DNA of 64,000 nucleotides from assembly GCF_002911695.1 (NCBI RefSeq), contig NZ_PQBS01000007.1, forward strand, positions 62,001 to 126,000, given 5' to 3'. This document shows positions 8,714-17,731 of this stretch, piece after piece. A program made the translations under genes and the position numbers. Origin of the DNA: Gracilimonas amylolytica (lineage in GTDB: Bacteria > Bacteroidota > Rhodothermia > Balneolales > Balneolaceae). The notes beneath the pieces were generated by a model, which was not told the origin of the DNA, searched no databases, and saw nothing but the letters and a program-made list of their open reading frames with translations. Within the stretch, counting starts at the first letter, position 1. The number at the start of each line of letters is the position of its first letter.

Positions 8714-9865
8714 GTGGAAAAGAAAAAATTAGTTATTCTGGGTTCTACCGGATCTATTGGTACGCAGGCTCTTGAAGTGGTTCGGCAACATCCACAACGG
8801 TTTGAAATAGTAGCTTTATCGGCTCATTCTAACTGGAAACTGTTATCACATCAAGTTCAGGAATTTTCTCCCAAATATGCATTGATCTGCAACCCTGAGT
8901 ATTATTCTGATCTTCGGAATCACGTTTCATCCTCCGTTAAGATCATAAGCGGTGTTGAACATTTGACGGCACTGGCCACTCTTGGTGAGGCAGATATTAT
9001 ACTGAATAGCCTGGTAGGTTTCGCCGGTTTTGAATCTACATTGAAGGCAATTCAAGCCAATAAAAAAGTTGCTTTAGCTAATAAGGAATCCTTGGTAGTT
9101 GGCGGGCAGATCATCATGGAGGCATTAAAACATTCCAAGGGGGAACTGATCCCTGTTGATTCTGAACACAGTGCCATGCTTCAATGTTTGGCTGGTGAAA
9201 AGGTATCTGACATTGAAAAGATCATCATCACAGCGAGTGGTGGGCCATTTAGAGAACATACTTCTGATCAATTACAAAATGTAACGTTAAAGGAGGCTCT
9301 TGATCATCCAAACTGGTCGATGGGAGACAAGATCACCATAGATTCATCAACCATGATGAATAAAGGACTTGAGATCATTGAAGCGCACTGGCTATTCAGT
9401 GTTCCTGTTGAGGATATAGAGCCTGTCATACACCCACAAAGCATCATTCACTCGATCATTACGTTCAAAGACGGTTCAAGTAAAGCACAGCTCGGACTGC
9501 CAGACATGAAAGTGCCGATCACTTACGCCCTTGGCTACCCGGATAGGTTACCTTTAGATACTCCGAGGATGAATTGGTCTGAATTTCAGGATCTTAGGTT
9601 TGAACCGGTTGATTTTGACAAATTCCCCTGTGTTCAATTAGCCATGGAAAGTATCCAGATGGGAGGGTTTGCTCCTGCCGTATTGAATGCCGCCAATGAG
9701 GTAGCGGTTGAGAGATTTTTGAATGAAGAAATTGGTTATATTCAAATCCCAAAAATCGTGAAACAAAGTTTGGCGAAAATAGATTTGAATGATAGTTTGA
9801 GTCTTGAAAGTATTAAAGATATAGACAAAGAAACGCGAGCATTCGCAGCATCAATATTTAAATAA
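8714..9865 (+). CDS. dxr: 1-deoxy-D-xylulose 5-phosphate reductoisomerase
   Basis: Converts DXP to 2-C-methyl-D-erythritol 4-phosphate, the first committed step of the MEP isoprenoid pathway. The 383-residue protein has the NADPH motif GSTGSIG near the N-terminus, ANKESLVVGG, DSEHSAMLQCL, the flexible active-site loop HPNWSMGDKITIDSSTMMNK (metal and substrate ligands), and HPQSIIHSI. The start codon is GTG at 8714. It is followed by rseP after 5 bases. Together with the type-2 IPP isomerase and polyprenyl synthase at 49.5-51.6 kb it shows that isoprenoids come from the MEP route. Confidence 0.96.
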   Translation: MEKKKLVILGSTGSIGTQALEVVRQHPQRFEIVALSAHSNWKLLSHQVQEFSPKYALICNPEYYSDLRNHVSSSVKIISGVEHLTALATLGEADIILNSLVGFAGFESTLKAIQANKKVALANKESLVVGGQIIMEALKHSKGELIPVDSEHSAMLQCLAGEKVSDIEKIIITASGGPFREHTSDQLQNVTLKEALDHPNWSMGDKITIDSSTMMNKGLEIIEAHWLFSVPVEDIEPVIHPQSIIHSIITFKDGSSKAQLGLPDMKVPITYALGYPDRLPLDTPRMNWSEFQDLRFEPVDFDKFPCVQLAMESIQMGGFAPAVLNAANEVAVERFLNEEIGYIQIPKIVKQSLAKIDLNDSLSLESIKDIDKETRAFAASIFK

Positions 9866-9870
9866 ATTAC

Positions 9871-11211
9871 ATGGACTGGTTTTTAAGTTTACTAAATACA
9901 TTACTCATTTTCGGCGGGGCTATTATGATCCTCGTTTTTGTACATGAGTTGGGCCATTTTTTAGCGGCTAAATTATTCGGCATGAGAGTTGAGCGCTTCT
10001 CGATCGGTTTTCCACCCAGAGTTTGGGGCTTTCAAAAAGGAGATACCGATTATTGTATTGGAGCCACACCATTAGGCGGTTATGTGAAGATCTCAGGCAT
10101 GATCGATGAAAGTATGGATACTGATCATCTGGAAAAAGAACCGGAAGATTGGGAATACCGAAGCAAACCCGTATGGCAACGTATCATTACTATTACAGCC
10201 GGTGTGATCTTTAACATGATTCTGGCTTTCTTTATTTATTTTGGGATGACCTATTCTAATGGTAAAGCCGTACTGCCAATACAGGAATCTCAGGGAATTT
10301 ATGTGCCTGAAACATCTATATTGAATGAAATTGGGTTTGAGACAGGAGATAAGATCATTGGGGTAAATGGTAAAAAAGTTACTTATTTCAGTGATCTCGT
10401 ATCAGCCTCTGAGTTGACGTCTGACAACCTTAACTATACGGTACAGCGTGATGGTCAGAATGTTAACGTACCGGTTACTCCAAATTATTTAGACAGCCTT
10501 CAAACCCGTGGATTTCTGGACATCAGTTATATGCTGCCAAGTGAGATCTCATCAGTCCCTGCCGGAAGACCAGCTGCTGAAGCCGGACTCAAAGCAGGTG
10601 ACAAGATTGTATCTGCCGATGGTGAATCCGTAAACTATTGGGTACAACTGGTAGAAATAATACAGGAAGCAGATACAACCATTAATTTTGGTGTAATGAG
10701 GGGCGACTCTTTGTTTTATGCATCGATCATGCCCGATCAGGAAAGCAAGACTATTGGGATCGCTTCACCAAACCCACAATCATTGGGATTCGAAAGAATT
10801 GAGTATGGGTTCTTTGAATCTATAGGAGAGGGTTACAATCAAACTATGGAACAAACCACCGGAATTCTTCAGGGCTTTGCCAGAATGTTGACCGGAGATA
10901 TTTCTGTTACCCAAAATCTGGGTGGTCCCATTGCCATTGCCAACATTACGCGGGAAGCTACCGATCAGGCCGGTTGGATCGGTTTCTGGAACATCACAGC
11001 TTTATTGAGCATCACCCTTGCCATTCTGAATATTTTACCGATCCCTGCTTTGGACGGAGGTCATCTTGTTTTTCTGCTTTACGAAGGAATAACCAGAAGA
11101 GAACCGTCTGAAAAAGTACGCATGGTTGCACAACAGATCGGCTTTTTCCTTATGATTGGCCTCTTCATTTTTGTTATGTTTAACGATGCATTCAGGTACT
11201 TCGGACTCTAA
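9871..11211 (+). CDS. rseP: RseP-type site-2 protease (intramembrane zinc metalloprotease)
   Basis: A 446-residue inner-membrane protease of the M50 family, which cleaves transmembrane segments of anti-sigma factors and signal-peptide remnants. The zinc motif HELGH is at residues 25-29 in the first membrane helix. Two PDZ-like regions follow (around 140-190 and 220-290, the latter with AAEAGLKAGDKIVSADG). The LDGGH motif that supplies the third zinc ligand is in the penultimate membrane region. The dxr-rseP neighbourhood is common in bacteria; bamA often follows but is absent here and is replaced by psd and pssA. Confidence 0.95.
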   Translation: MDWFLSLLNTLLIFGGAIMILVFVHELGHFLAAKLFGMRVERFSIGFPPRVWGFQKGDTDYCIGATPLGGYVKISGMIDESMDTDHLEKEPEDWEYRSKPVWQRIITITAGVIFNMILAFFIYFGMTYSNGKAVLPIQESQGIYVPETSILNEIGFETGDKIIGVNGKKVTYFSDLVSASELTSDNLNYTVQRDGQNVNVPVTPNYLDSLQTRGFLDISYMLPSEISSVPAGRPAAEAGLKAGDKIVSADGESVNYWVQLVEIIQEADTTINFGVMRGDSLFYASIMPDQESKTIGIASPNPQSLGFERIEYGFFESIGEGYNQTMEQTTGILQGFARMLTGDISVTQNLGGPIAIANITREATDQAGWIGFWNITALLSITLAILNILPIPALDGGHLVFLLYEGITRREPSEKVRMVAQQIGFFLMIGLFIFVMFNDAFRYFGL

Positions 11212-11214
11212 AAT

Positions 11215-11868
11215 ATGATCTCTAAAGAAGGTTACGGTACTATTGGATTTGTCTTACTCGTCTCGGTATTAATTAGCGGTTTTGCCGGCTATTACTTACC
11301 GCAATGGATAGCGACCATCTTGTATATCCTATTTTTTGGCCTGACAGCCTTGACCATCTTTTTCTTTCGGGATCCCGATCGGGTAACACCTTCCGGAGAA
11401 AACCTGATCATCTCACCGGCTGATGGTAAGATCGTGTTTGTGAAAGAGATCGAAGAAGACGTTTATATTGGAGGAAAGGCGACACAGATCAGTATTTTTC
11501 TTTCCCCGTTAAATGTTCATGTTAACAGAAATCCCGTTTCCGGTAATCTTGAATACGTAAAATATCATCCGGGCGAGTATCTAATGGCGTGGACAGAACA
11601 TGCCTCTGAACTTAACGAAAGAGCTGATTTTGGAGTTCTGCATCCATCAAACACCAGGATCTTTTTCAGGCAGATCACCGGCTTTCTTGCACGACGTATA
11701 GTGTATAATATTAAAGAAGGTGATGAGCTTATTGCCGGCGATCGTTTTGGTATCATGAAATTTGGTTCCCGAATGGATGTCGTAGTTCCGGGTAACGTAA
11801 CCGTTCAGGTTAGGGAAGGAGACAAAACCATTGCCGGAGAATCAGTACTCGGAATTATTGAATCATGA
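11215..11868 (+). CDS. psd: Phosphatidylserine decarboxylase proenzyme
   Basis: Produces phosphatidylethanolamine from phosphatidylserine at the inner membrane. The 217-residue protein is of the short Psd type. It has N-terminal hydrophobic helices, the ISPADGK segment, HVNRNPVSG, and the self-cleavage site FGS at residues 183-185, where Ser185 would become the pyruvoyl group. The last four bases overlap the pssA start (ATGA), so the two consecutive enzymes of PE synthesis are coupled. Confidence 0.94.
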   Translation: MISKEGYGTIGFVLLVSVLISGFAGYYLPQWIATILYILFFGLTALTIFFFRDPDRVTPSGENLIISPADGKIVFVKEIEEDVYIGGKATQISIFLSPLNVHVNRNPVSGNLEYVKYHPGEYLMAWTEHASELNERADFGVLHPSNTRIFFRQITGFLARRIVYNIKEGDELIAGDRFGIMKFGSRMDVVVPGNVTVQVREGDKTIAGESVLGIIES

Positions 11869-12695
11869 AATATCCGATCCAAAAGAAATATCACTCATTC
11901 AAACAGCGACAAAAGCGACGTAAAGAAATAAAGCCTCCTGTAAATAAACGTATTGCAGTTCCGAGTTTCTTTACCCTGATGAATCTCTTCAGCGGCTTCC
12001 TGGCTATCATATCCATTTCCAATGAAGATTATGTACTGGGAGCATGGCTAATTGCTTTGGCCGGACTATTTGATGTTTTTGACGGATTGATGGCGCGGCT
12101 GGCAAACGCCACCAGTGATTTTGGTATTGAACTTGATTCTATCAGTGATATGGTCTCCTTTGGGGTGGCCCCCGGGTTTTTGATCTATAGCTGGAGTTTA
12201 CACGAACTAGGTTTTGTTGGGATCATCGTGAGTGCATTGCCACCGTTATGCGGAGCTGTACGGTTGGCGCGCTTTAATGTAAATGCCCGCTTACAACCGT
12301 CTCAGGGGTTTTTTATAGGCTTACCCATTCCTGCACAAGCCATCATTTTAGGAGCCTTCTTTCTGACGTTCAAAGATTCGTTAGAGTTGTTTTCATTTCT
12401 TGAGAACGGTGTAAATTCAGCCCTCATCCCGATCATTGTAGTCATATCATTTTTAATGGTGAGCACGCTACCATTTGATAAAATTCCGAGATTTGATCGA
12501 TATACGATCCGTGAACAAAGAGGAACCTTTATTTTATTTATCACATACCTGATCCTGATCCTTGCTTTTAAAGAATACGGACTGATGATCGTGTTTACGA
12601 TATTTGTACTCAAAGGAATTACCATTGGGGCCATCCAGTTCTTTACGGATGACTATGGTCCTGAAGGAACGGATGAGTTTCAGGATTACAGTTGA
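11865..12695 (+). CDS. pssA: CDP-diacylglycerol-serine O-phosphatidyltransferase
   Basis: Makes phosphatidylserine, the substrate of Psd encoded just upstream. The 276-residue integral membrane protein carries the complete CDP-alcohol phosphotransferase signature D-x2-DG-x2-AR-x8-G-x3-D-x3-D at residues 70-95. It has a basic N-terminal tail (many Lys/Arg in the first 30 residues) and about seven hydrophobic helices. Its last 10 bases overlap tail-to-tail with the oppositely oriented wecB. No space is left for a terminator between them. Confidence 0.93.
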   Translation: MKYPIQKKYHSFKQRQKRRKEIKPPVNKRIAVPSFFTLMNLFSGFLAIISISNEDYVLGAWLIALAGLFDVFDGLMARLANATSDFGIELDSISDMVSFGVAPGFLIYSWSLHELGFVGIIVSALPPLCGAVRLARFNVNARLQPSQGFFIGLPIPAQAIILGAFFLTFKDSLELFSFLENGVNSALIPIIVVISFLMVSTLPFDKIPRFDRYTIREQRGTFILFITYLILILAFKEYGLMIVFTIFVLKGITIGAIQFFTDDYGPEGTDEFQDYS

Positions 12696-13780
12696 TCTAA
12701 TATAAAATCCCGGATCTTCTGTGCGGCTGTACCATCCCCATAAATTCTATTCTTCTTAGTTTTTCGATCTGAATTTAGAAATTTGGTAACTCTGTTAACG
12801 ATCTGCTCTGTATCAGTTCCTGTAAGTTCACCAAGACCCGATTCTAAGAGTTCCTGCCTTTCTGTTTTGTGTCTTAAGACAAACACTTTTTTCCCCAGAG
12901 CTGCACTTTCCTCTTGTAAGCCTCCTGAATCTGTAAGGATAAAACCGGTATGCTGAATGAGCTTGATAAACTGATCGTATCTTACAGGAGGGATGGTTAT
13001 AAAACGGGAGTTATTTAATCCGTATTCACTTATGGTATTCTGAACATTAGGGTTTGGGTGAACCGGCATCAGGATATTTAGGTCAGTATATAACTCAAGT
13101 AACTGTTCGACAGCTTTTAGGATATTCCTGAAGGGTTTTCCATGATTTTCCCTTCTGTGAACTGTGATCAAAGCCGTTCTGCCTTTCGAGGTTTGATCTA
13201 TTAATTTATTAATAGCCTCCTCGTTATGCTGCGAAAGATTTAGAATGGAATACAGGGCATCAACAACGGTATTACCTGTCACAAGAATACGATCTTCGTT
13301 CACCCCTTCACGCATCAAATTTTGTTTATTTAACTGTGTGGCAGCAAAATGAACACTTGCAATACCTGAGATCTGTCTGCGATTAAATTCTTCAGGGAAT
13401 GGTTCATGAATGGAATGACTTCTAAGTCCTGCTTCCACATGCATTACAGGAATTTGTAAATAAAATGCGGAAAGAGCCGCAAGATAAGAAGAGGTTGTAT
13501 CACCCTGAACGATAACATAATCAGGTTTTACATCGATCATGGCAGCTTTAAGCCGTGGCAAAAGTTTGGTCGTGAGATCAAACAGATCCTGACTCTCTTT
13601 CATGATCTTTAAGTCTATATCTGGCACAAAATTAAAAAGCTCGAATAAGGGTTCGGCCAACTCCTTATGTTGACCGGTGTGTAGAGTTGTTAAGTCTGTG
13701 GCATCCTTTAGTTCATGGATCAATGGAGCCAATTTTATGATCTCAGGACGCGTTCCAAAAACGATCAATATCTTTTTCAT
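12686..13780 (-). CDS. wecB: UDP-N-acetylglucosamine 2-epimerase (non-hydrolysing)
   Basis: Interconverts UDP-GlcNAc and UDP-ManNAc, supplying ManNAc-type sugars for surface polysaccharides. The 364-residue protein has FGTRPEIIKLAPLI at the N-terminus, VQGDTTS, HVEAGLRS, EEFNRRQIS, TVHRREN, and LTDSGGLQEE, all typical of the WecB/MnaA family. It is the last gene of the nine-gene minus-strand operon and overlaps the preceding glycosyltransferase gene by 4 bases. No UDP-ManNAc dehydrogenase (wecC) is seen in the window, so the final sugar is unknown. Confidence 0.95.
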   Translation of the reverse strand: MKKILIVFGTRPEIIKLAPLIHELKDATDLTTLHTGQHKELAEPLFELFNFVPDIDLKIMKESQDLFDLTTKLLPRLKAAMIDVKPDYVIVQGDTTSSYLAALSAFYLQIPVMHVEAGLRSHSIHEPFPEEFNRRQISGIASVHFAATQLNKQNLMREGVNEDRILVTGNTVVDALYSILNLSQHNEEAINKLIDQTSKGRTALITVHRRENHGKPFRNILKAVEQLLELYTDLNILMPVHPNPNVQNTISEYGLNNSRFITIPPVRYDQFIKLIQHTGFILTDSGGLQEESAALGKKVFVLRHKTERQELLESGLGELTGTDTEQIVNRVTKFLNSDRKTKKNRIYGDGTAAQKIRDFILDQL

Positions 13781-14808
13781 TTCAGGAGCTCCCGATACAG
13801 GTTATAGGTTTTCTGAGCTACCGTTTCCCAGGTATAATTCTGCAGAATATGTTCTTTAAGCTTGGAATTAGTTTTGGCAGATAAAGCATTATTTATGGCT
13901 TTGACAATAGATACAGTTGATTTGGGATCCATAAAACTGGCATGGTTACCAAAATATTCTTGGGTTCCTCCGTGTTTAGTGATCGCAATGTTGGCACCGG
14001 CTAAACCGGCTTCTAACGCAGCAATTCCGGGGGTCTCAAAGTAAGAGGGCAGAACAAATACTTTTGCCGCTGCATAGGCAGATGATAAAAGTTTAGAATC
14101 ATGGTCCAGTGTATTGATCAGGGTAATATTCCCGGCTTGTCCGGCCAATTGTAAACACTTTTGGCTGTAAGCACTGTTATCAAATGAGCCAATAATTACA
14201 ACTTCGGCGTTTAATTCTTCAGCGGCTTTTATTAATCCGATCACATTCTTTCGTTCTGCACTGACCTGACCGGCAAAAAGCACAAAATCCAGTAAACCAT
14301 ATGTCTCAATAAATAAGCTTTTGTCAGCGGTTGAAAATCGTTTTTCAACTCCGTTTGGGACCATTTTTATTTTCGAGGATCGAATGCCAAAACCCTGTTC
14401 GATCAAACGTCCTTCATTAAAAGTATTTGGAAGTATCAGATCTGCCATTTCACATAACCCGGCTTTAAGGCCAAATTCAGACCTGATACCACTTCCCAAG
14501 ATCGAAAACAGTTTCTCAGCTTTAATTGAAAGGTTTATTACCGATGTGCTACGGTTTGAGTAGAGAATAGGGGAAAGTACCACGGGAGCATCCGAATTTG
14601 ATAGATGTCGGAGGATTCCTGAATTTTCTGCAGTGGCACCAAATACGTGAATAAGATCCAGATCGTTTACATCCAGTTTTTCCCAGGGAGCGATCATTAC
14701 CGGTTCAACACCTAATGAGCTAAGATGTTTAATGGTCATCTCTGCCTGCGTTCTGACACCACCATGAACGACTGAAATACTCATTGGGGCAACAAATCCA
14801 ACTTTCAT
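13777..14808 (-). CDS. GT-B glycosyltransferase (GT4-like)
   Basis: A 343-residue GT-B fold glycosyltransferase. The N-terminal domain shows VHGGVRTQAEMTIKHLSSLG, a form of the G-G-x3 glycosyltransferase motif. The C-terminal nucleotide-sugar domain has LFAGQVSAERKNVIGLIKAA, FVLPSYFETPGIAALEAGL and KHGGTQEYFG, matching the E-x7-E region of family 4. Cytoplasmic or membrane-associated, it would add one sugar to a lipid-linked intermediate. It overlaps both neighbours by 4 bases (polysaccharide deacetylase upstream, wecB downstream). The sugar specificity is unknown. Confidence 0.85.
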   Translation of the reverse strand: MKVGFVAPMSISVVHGGVRTQAEMTIKHLSSLGVEPVMIAPWEKLDVNDLDLIHVFGATAENSGILRHLSNSDAPVVLSPILYSNRSTSVINLSIKAEKLFSILGSGIRSEFGLKAGLCEMADLILPNTFNEGRLIEQGFGIRSSKIKMVPNGVEKRFSTADKSLFIETYGLLDFVLFAGQVSAERKNVIGLIKAAEELNAEVVIIGSFDNSAYSQKCLQLAGQAGNITLINTLDHDSKLLSSAYAAAKVFVLPSYFETPGIAALEAGLAGANIAITKHGGTQEYFGNHASFMDPKSTVSIVKAINNALSAKTNSKLKEHILQNYTWETVAQKTYNLYRELLK

Positions 14809-16331
14809 AAGCGCTCCCTGTTTCTAAAATCCAGTATGGAAGTTTTAAGTAATTTCAGCTTTTGGATAAAGCTTGTTGATGAAATCATCGCGTTATTCCG
14901 TTCCGGATATTCATATTGGATCGTAGGTTTATTTGTGGGAACAAAAACAGAATTTTCCCCTTTTATCAATTGTGAATCTCCATGACGGAAAGAAACTTCA
15001 AACAGGGTTGAGGTGTCTGATATTTTTTCTATTTGGCCGGATTGACCATCAAAGGATGCCCTAAAAGTAGTCTTGTCTCTTTTCTTCCAGAATTCAGAGA
15101 ATTCCCTGAATGTCAGATTGGTAAGAGACCTTTTATTTGCTTCTCCGAATACTGTATCAAATAGTTTTAAACCGGCTTGCATAGGGTGGTGGTAAAAGAT
15201 CACCGGTTCGTAAGTGCGTAACTTTTGATCCATCATATCAAGAAAATACGCTTTCATTTCATCAGTTGAATACCCTTTTCGATTCAGACTCCCCGTGCAA
15301 ATAGGGTGAATCGGAATTTGAAGGCTATCAATTGGGGTAATCATGGGCAGTGAATCATAAGCATAGGTAAATTCAGATGTATAGGTGAAATCAAATTGTT
15401 TTAGTGATTCCTCCAAAGCCACGTTATAAATACCGTAGGGAGCGCAAAATCCGGTCACCTCAAAACCGGAATCATTAAGCTTATTCAGTCCTTTTGAGAT
15501 GTTCTCCTGAACCTTTTTCTTTGAACGCCCTGTACCGTGCCTGTATCCGTGCAATGCGATCTCCTGATCTTTGTATTCACTAAAGTGACTAAGCCAGTCT
15601 TCATGAGCCTGAACATGTAAAAACCAGGTGGCTTTAAGATGATGTTTTCTCAAAAGCCGATACACTTTATCCATTTGGATTTGATCACCATAATCGGAAT
15701 CTATTCTGAAACAGAATACGGGCTTTTCCTTTGGAGAGGTCCATTTACGAATAAACGGAAGGTGTGAGCTAAAATGAATTTCCTTTAAAACCTGAAGAAA
15801 AAGATCTGAAACCCTTCCTTTGGAAACTCTGCTGACGATCTCATCCGGATCTTGACCGAAATGAGATGGGAATGATTTCCGTATATATCTGTGATCAAAT
15901 AAGCGTTCTGCAGGATCAAAACCCATGAACACTACATTACCCTTCATTACCTTTTTAAACCTCAGAGCATCGGAAAGAGTGGCTTTACCGGTTGTTTTTA
16001 TCGTGGTAAAGAGGTCTAAATGGGGTATATGCTGAAATCCATTCAGGTTTAGATCAGATCGAAGTCGTTTTGAAAAGATCTTACTGAAGGATTTATCGGG
16101 GAAAAAACCATGATCATCATTGATGAGTACGACGTTACCTCCGCTTTTCAAATACTCCCGGATCTGTGGAGAATGATCTCCGTTGACAGATCTATTTACA
16201 ATAACCGCACTATAGGTTTGAATATTAAGCCGTTCCGGTTTTACTTCATCATAACAGACCCCGATCTGATCTAGTAAGGCTTTCCATGTGGGAGTCAGTT
16301 TTAATATTCCTATGCAAAGTGAACGCTTCAA
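14805..16331 (-). CDS. Polysaccharide deacetylase with N-terminal GATase-like domain
   Basis: A 508-residue protein with two parts. Residues about 1-190 look like a class-I-amidotransferase/ThuA-type fold used as a non-catalytic module (VIVNRSVNGDHSPQIREYLKSGG, VLINDDHG). Residues about 200-420 are a NodB-like carbohydrate esterase 4 domain: motif 1 is RIDSD (209-213) in place of TFDD, motif 2 is HGYRH (261-265), which keeps both metal histidines, and motif 3 is APYG (297-300). There is no signal peptide, so it probably acts on cytoplasmic or lipid-linked glycan intermediates. It overlaps its neighbours by 4 bases each in the glycan operon. Confidence 0.8.
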   Translation of the reverse strand: MKRSLCIGILKLTPTWKALLDQIGVCYDEVKPERLNIQTYSAVIVNRSVNGDHSPQIREYLKSGGNVVLINDDHGFFPDKSFSKIFSKRLRSDLNLNGFQHIPHLDLFTTIKTTGKATLSDALRFKKVMKGNVVFMGFDPAERLFDHRYIRKSFPSHFGQDPDEIVSRVSKGRVSDLFLQVLKEIHFSSHLPFIRKWTSPKEKPVFCFRIDSDYGDQIQMDKVYRLLRKHHLKATWFLHVQAHEDWLSHFSEYKDQEIALHGYRHGTGRSKKKVQENISKGLNKLNDSGFEVTGFCAPYGIYNVALEESLKQFDFTYTSEFTYAYDSLPMITPIDSLQIPIHPICTGSLNRKGYSTDEMKAYFLDMMDQKLRTYEPVIFYHHPMQAGLKLFDTVFGEANKRSLTNLTFREFSEFWKKRDKTTFRASFDGQSGQIEKISDTSTLFEVSFRHGDSQLIKGENSVFVPTNKPTIQYEYPERNNAMISSTSFIQKLKLLKTSILDFRNRERL

Positions 16332-17731
16332 GTCAGAACCTTAGATTTTATCCAGTTTATATCATCTGTAGTTAACACATTGATTCGGATAAGTGCCAAT
16401 ACCAGTATGGTTGAAGCGATTACACCCGAGACCAATGCAGGAATGGGGATGATCTCAAAAATGAAATAAAGAGTAACTGTTAGTGTTACAACTATACTAA
16501 ACGGTCTCAAATAACGGCCTCTAAACACCTGCATAAATTGCTGGTATGTAAAACCTGTAATGATCACCTCAGATATGACAACAGTGACGGTTACCGTAGT
16601 TAAATTCCCCAAATAAGAGGCTAAAATAAGTAGAACAGCAGAAATCGATCCTCCAAAAACCGTTGCTTTAAAGTATTCTGTGTCATGATTAGTGGCAATA
16701 AGTCCGAATGAAAATAAACTGTTGATAAAGGTAAACCCAATAAACAAAGAGAGGATCTTCAATAAGTAAATGGATTCCATATAAGCATCCCCAAACAGCC
16801 AGGTTATGAGCTGTTCGGAACTGAGTGCTGTGAAAAGGGCAACGACGGAGCCCGTACACACAGCGATCCGGTAGGTCATTTGAATTTTGGTATTAGTTTC
16901 ACCTTTTGAACTAACCCAGGCTGAAGCCAGATTTGGTAAAAGTAGTTGTACAAACACCCGATCAATGATCATGACAAGTATGACCACTTTAAAGGCTACA
17001 CCGTATACACCTGCCATCTCAAAGGTCATAAATAAACCTATGAGTATCGGTGGAAGTAATTGAATGACCTGAGAAGATAACTGCCCCAAACCTATGACAG
17101 CACTGCTTTTAAAAAGGTCAGGATAGATCTGACTTCCTCTTGATGGCAACGAAAATGGTTTGTCGCTGATGGCAAATACTCCAAGAATGATGGTAGCTAA
17201 CATAATACCGGAAGTGTAAAATAGGGGAGCCAGGTGTATCTCATTTGAAGAATGTACCATCAAAACTATCAAACCTAAGTACACACTTCCCTGAATTGTT
17301 TTAGAGAGAGTTATCTTGCCAAAATCCTGCTTACCGGCATAGAACCACTCCATAAGAAACATATAGGGGATCAGTGAGATCAGGAAGCCAAGTAACACCT
17401 GTTTTTGTTCCGTATCAAAGTCGATTACATACAATAACAGTGCCGATACCATTAATACAGCAACACCAAGTATGAGCCTTAAGTTAAATATCTCAATGAT
17501 CCTGTAGATTCGTTTTTCCGGGGGCTTGGCTTTTTCCCTTGAACCGATCTGATACAATCCCATATCCGAAAACCAGTTTGCATAGCCAAGTAATGATATC
17601 CCAAACAGGATCAAACCATAGTATTCAGCCCCTAAAACCCTTGCCAGATAAATTGAGGCAAGAAAAGACATACCCCGGCCAAGTATATCACCGGATATGA
17701 TCCACAAAGCATGTTCCTTAAGCTTTGCCAT
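16328..17731 (-). CDS. Wzx-type oligosaccharide flippase
   Basis: A 467-residue polytopic membrane protein with about 12-14 hydrophobic helices and the N-terminal pattern of the polysaccharide transporter/MOP superfamily (ISGDILGRGMSFLASIYLAR, then LGAEYYGLILFG). Such proteins flip undecaprenyl-linked oligosaccharides to the periplasmic face. The setting among glycosyltransferases and wecB supports this. It overlaps the upstream glycosyltransferase by 14 bases and the downstream deacetylase by 4. No Wzy polymerase or Wzz is recognisable in the operon, so the product may be a single repeat unit or be polymerised elsewhere. Confidence 0.87.
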   Translation of the reverse strand: MAKLKEHALWIISGDILGRGMSFLASIYLARVLGAEYYGLILFGISLLGYANWFSDMGLYQIGSREKAKPPEKRIYRIIEIFNLRLILGVAVLMVSALLLYVIDFDTEQKQVLLGFLISLIPYMFLMEWFYAGKQDFGKITLSKTIQGSVYLGLIVLMVHSSNEIHLAPLFYTSGIMLATIILGVFAISDKPFSLPSRGSQIYPDLFKSSAVIGLGQLSSQVIQLLPPILIGLFMTFEMAGVYGVAFKVVILVMIIDRVFVQLLLPNLASAWVSSKGETNTKIQMTYRIAVCTGSVVALFTALSSEQLITWLFGDAYMESIYLLKILSLFIGFTFINSLFSFGLIATNHDTEYFKATVFGGSISAVLLILASYLGNLTTVTVTVVISEVIITGFTYQQFMQVFRGRYLRPFSIVVTLTVTLYFIFEIIPIPALVSGVIASTILVLALIRINVLTTDDINWIKSKVLT

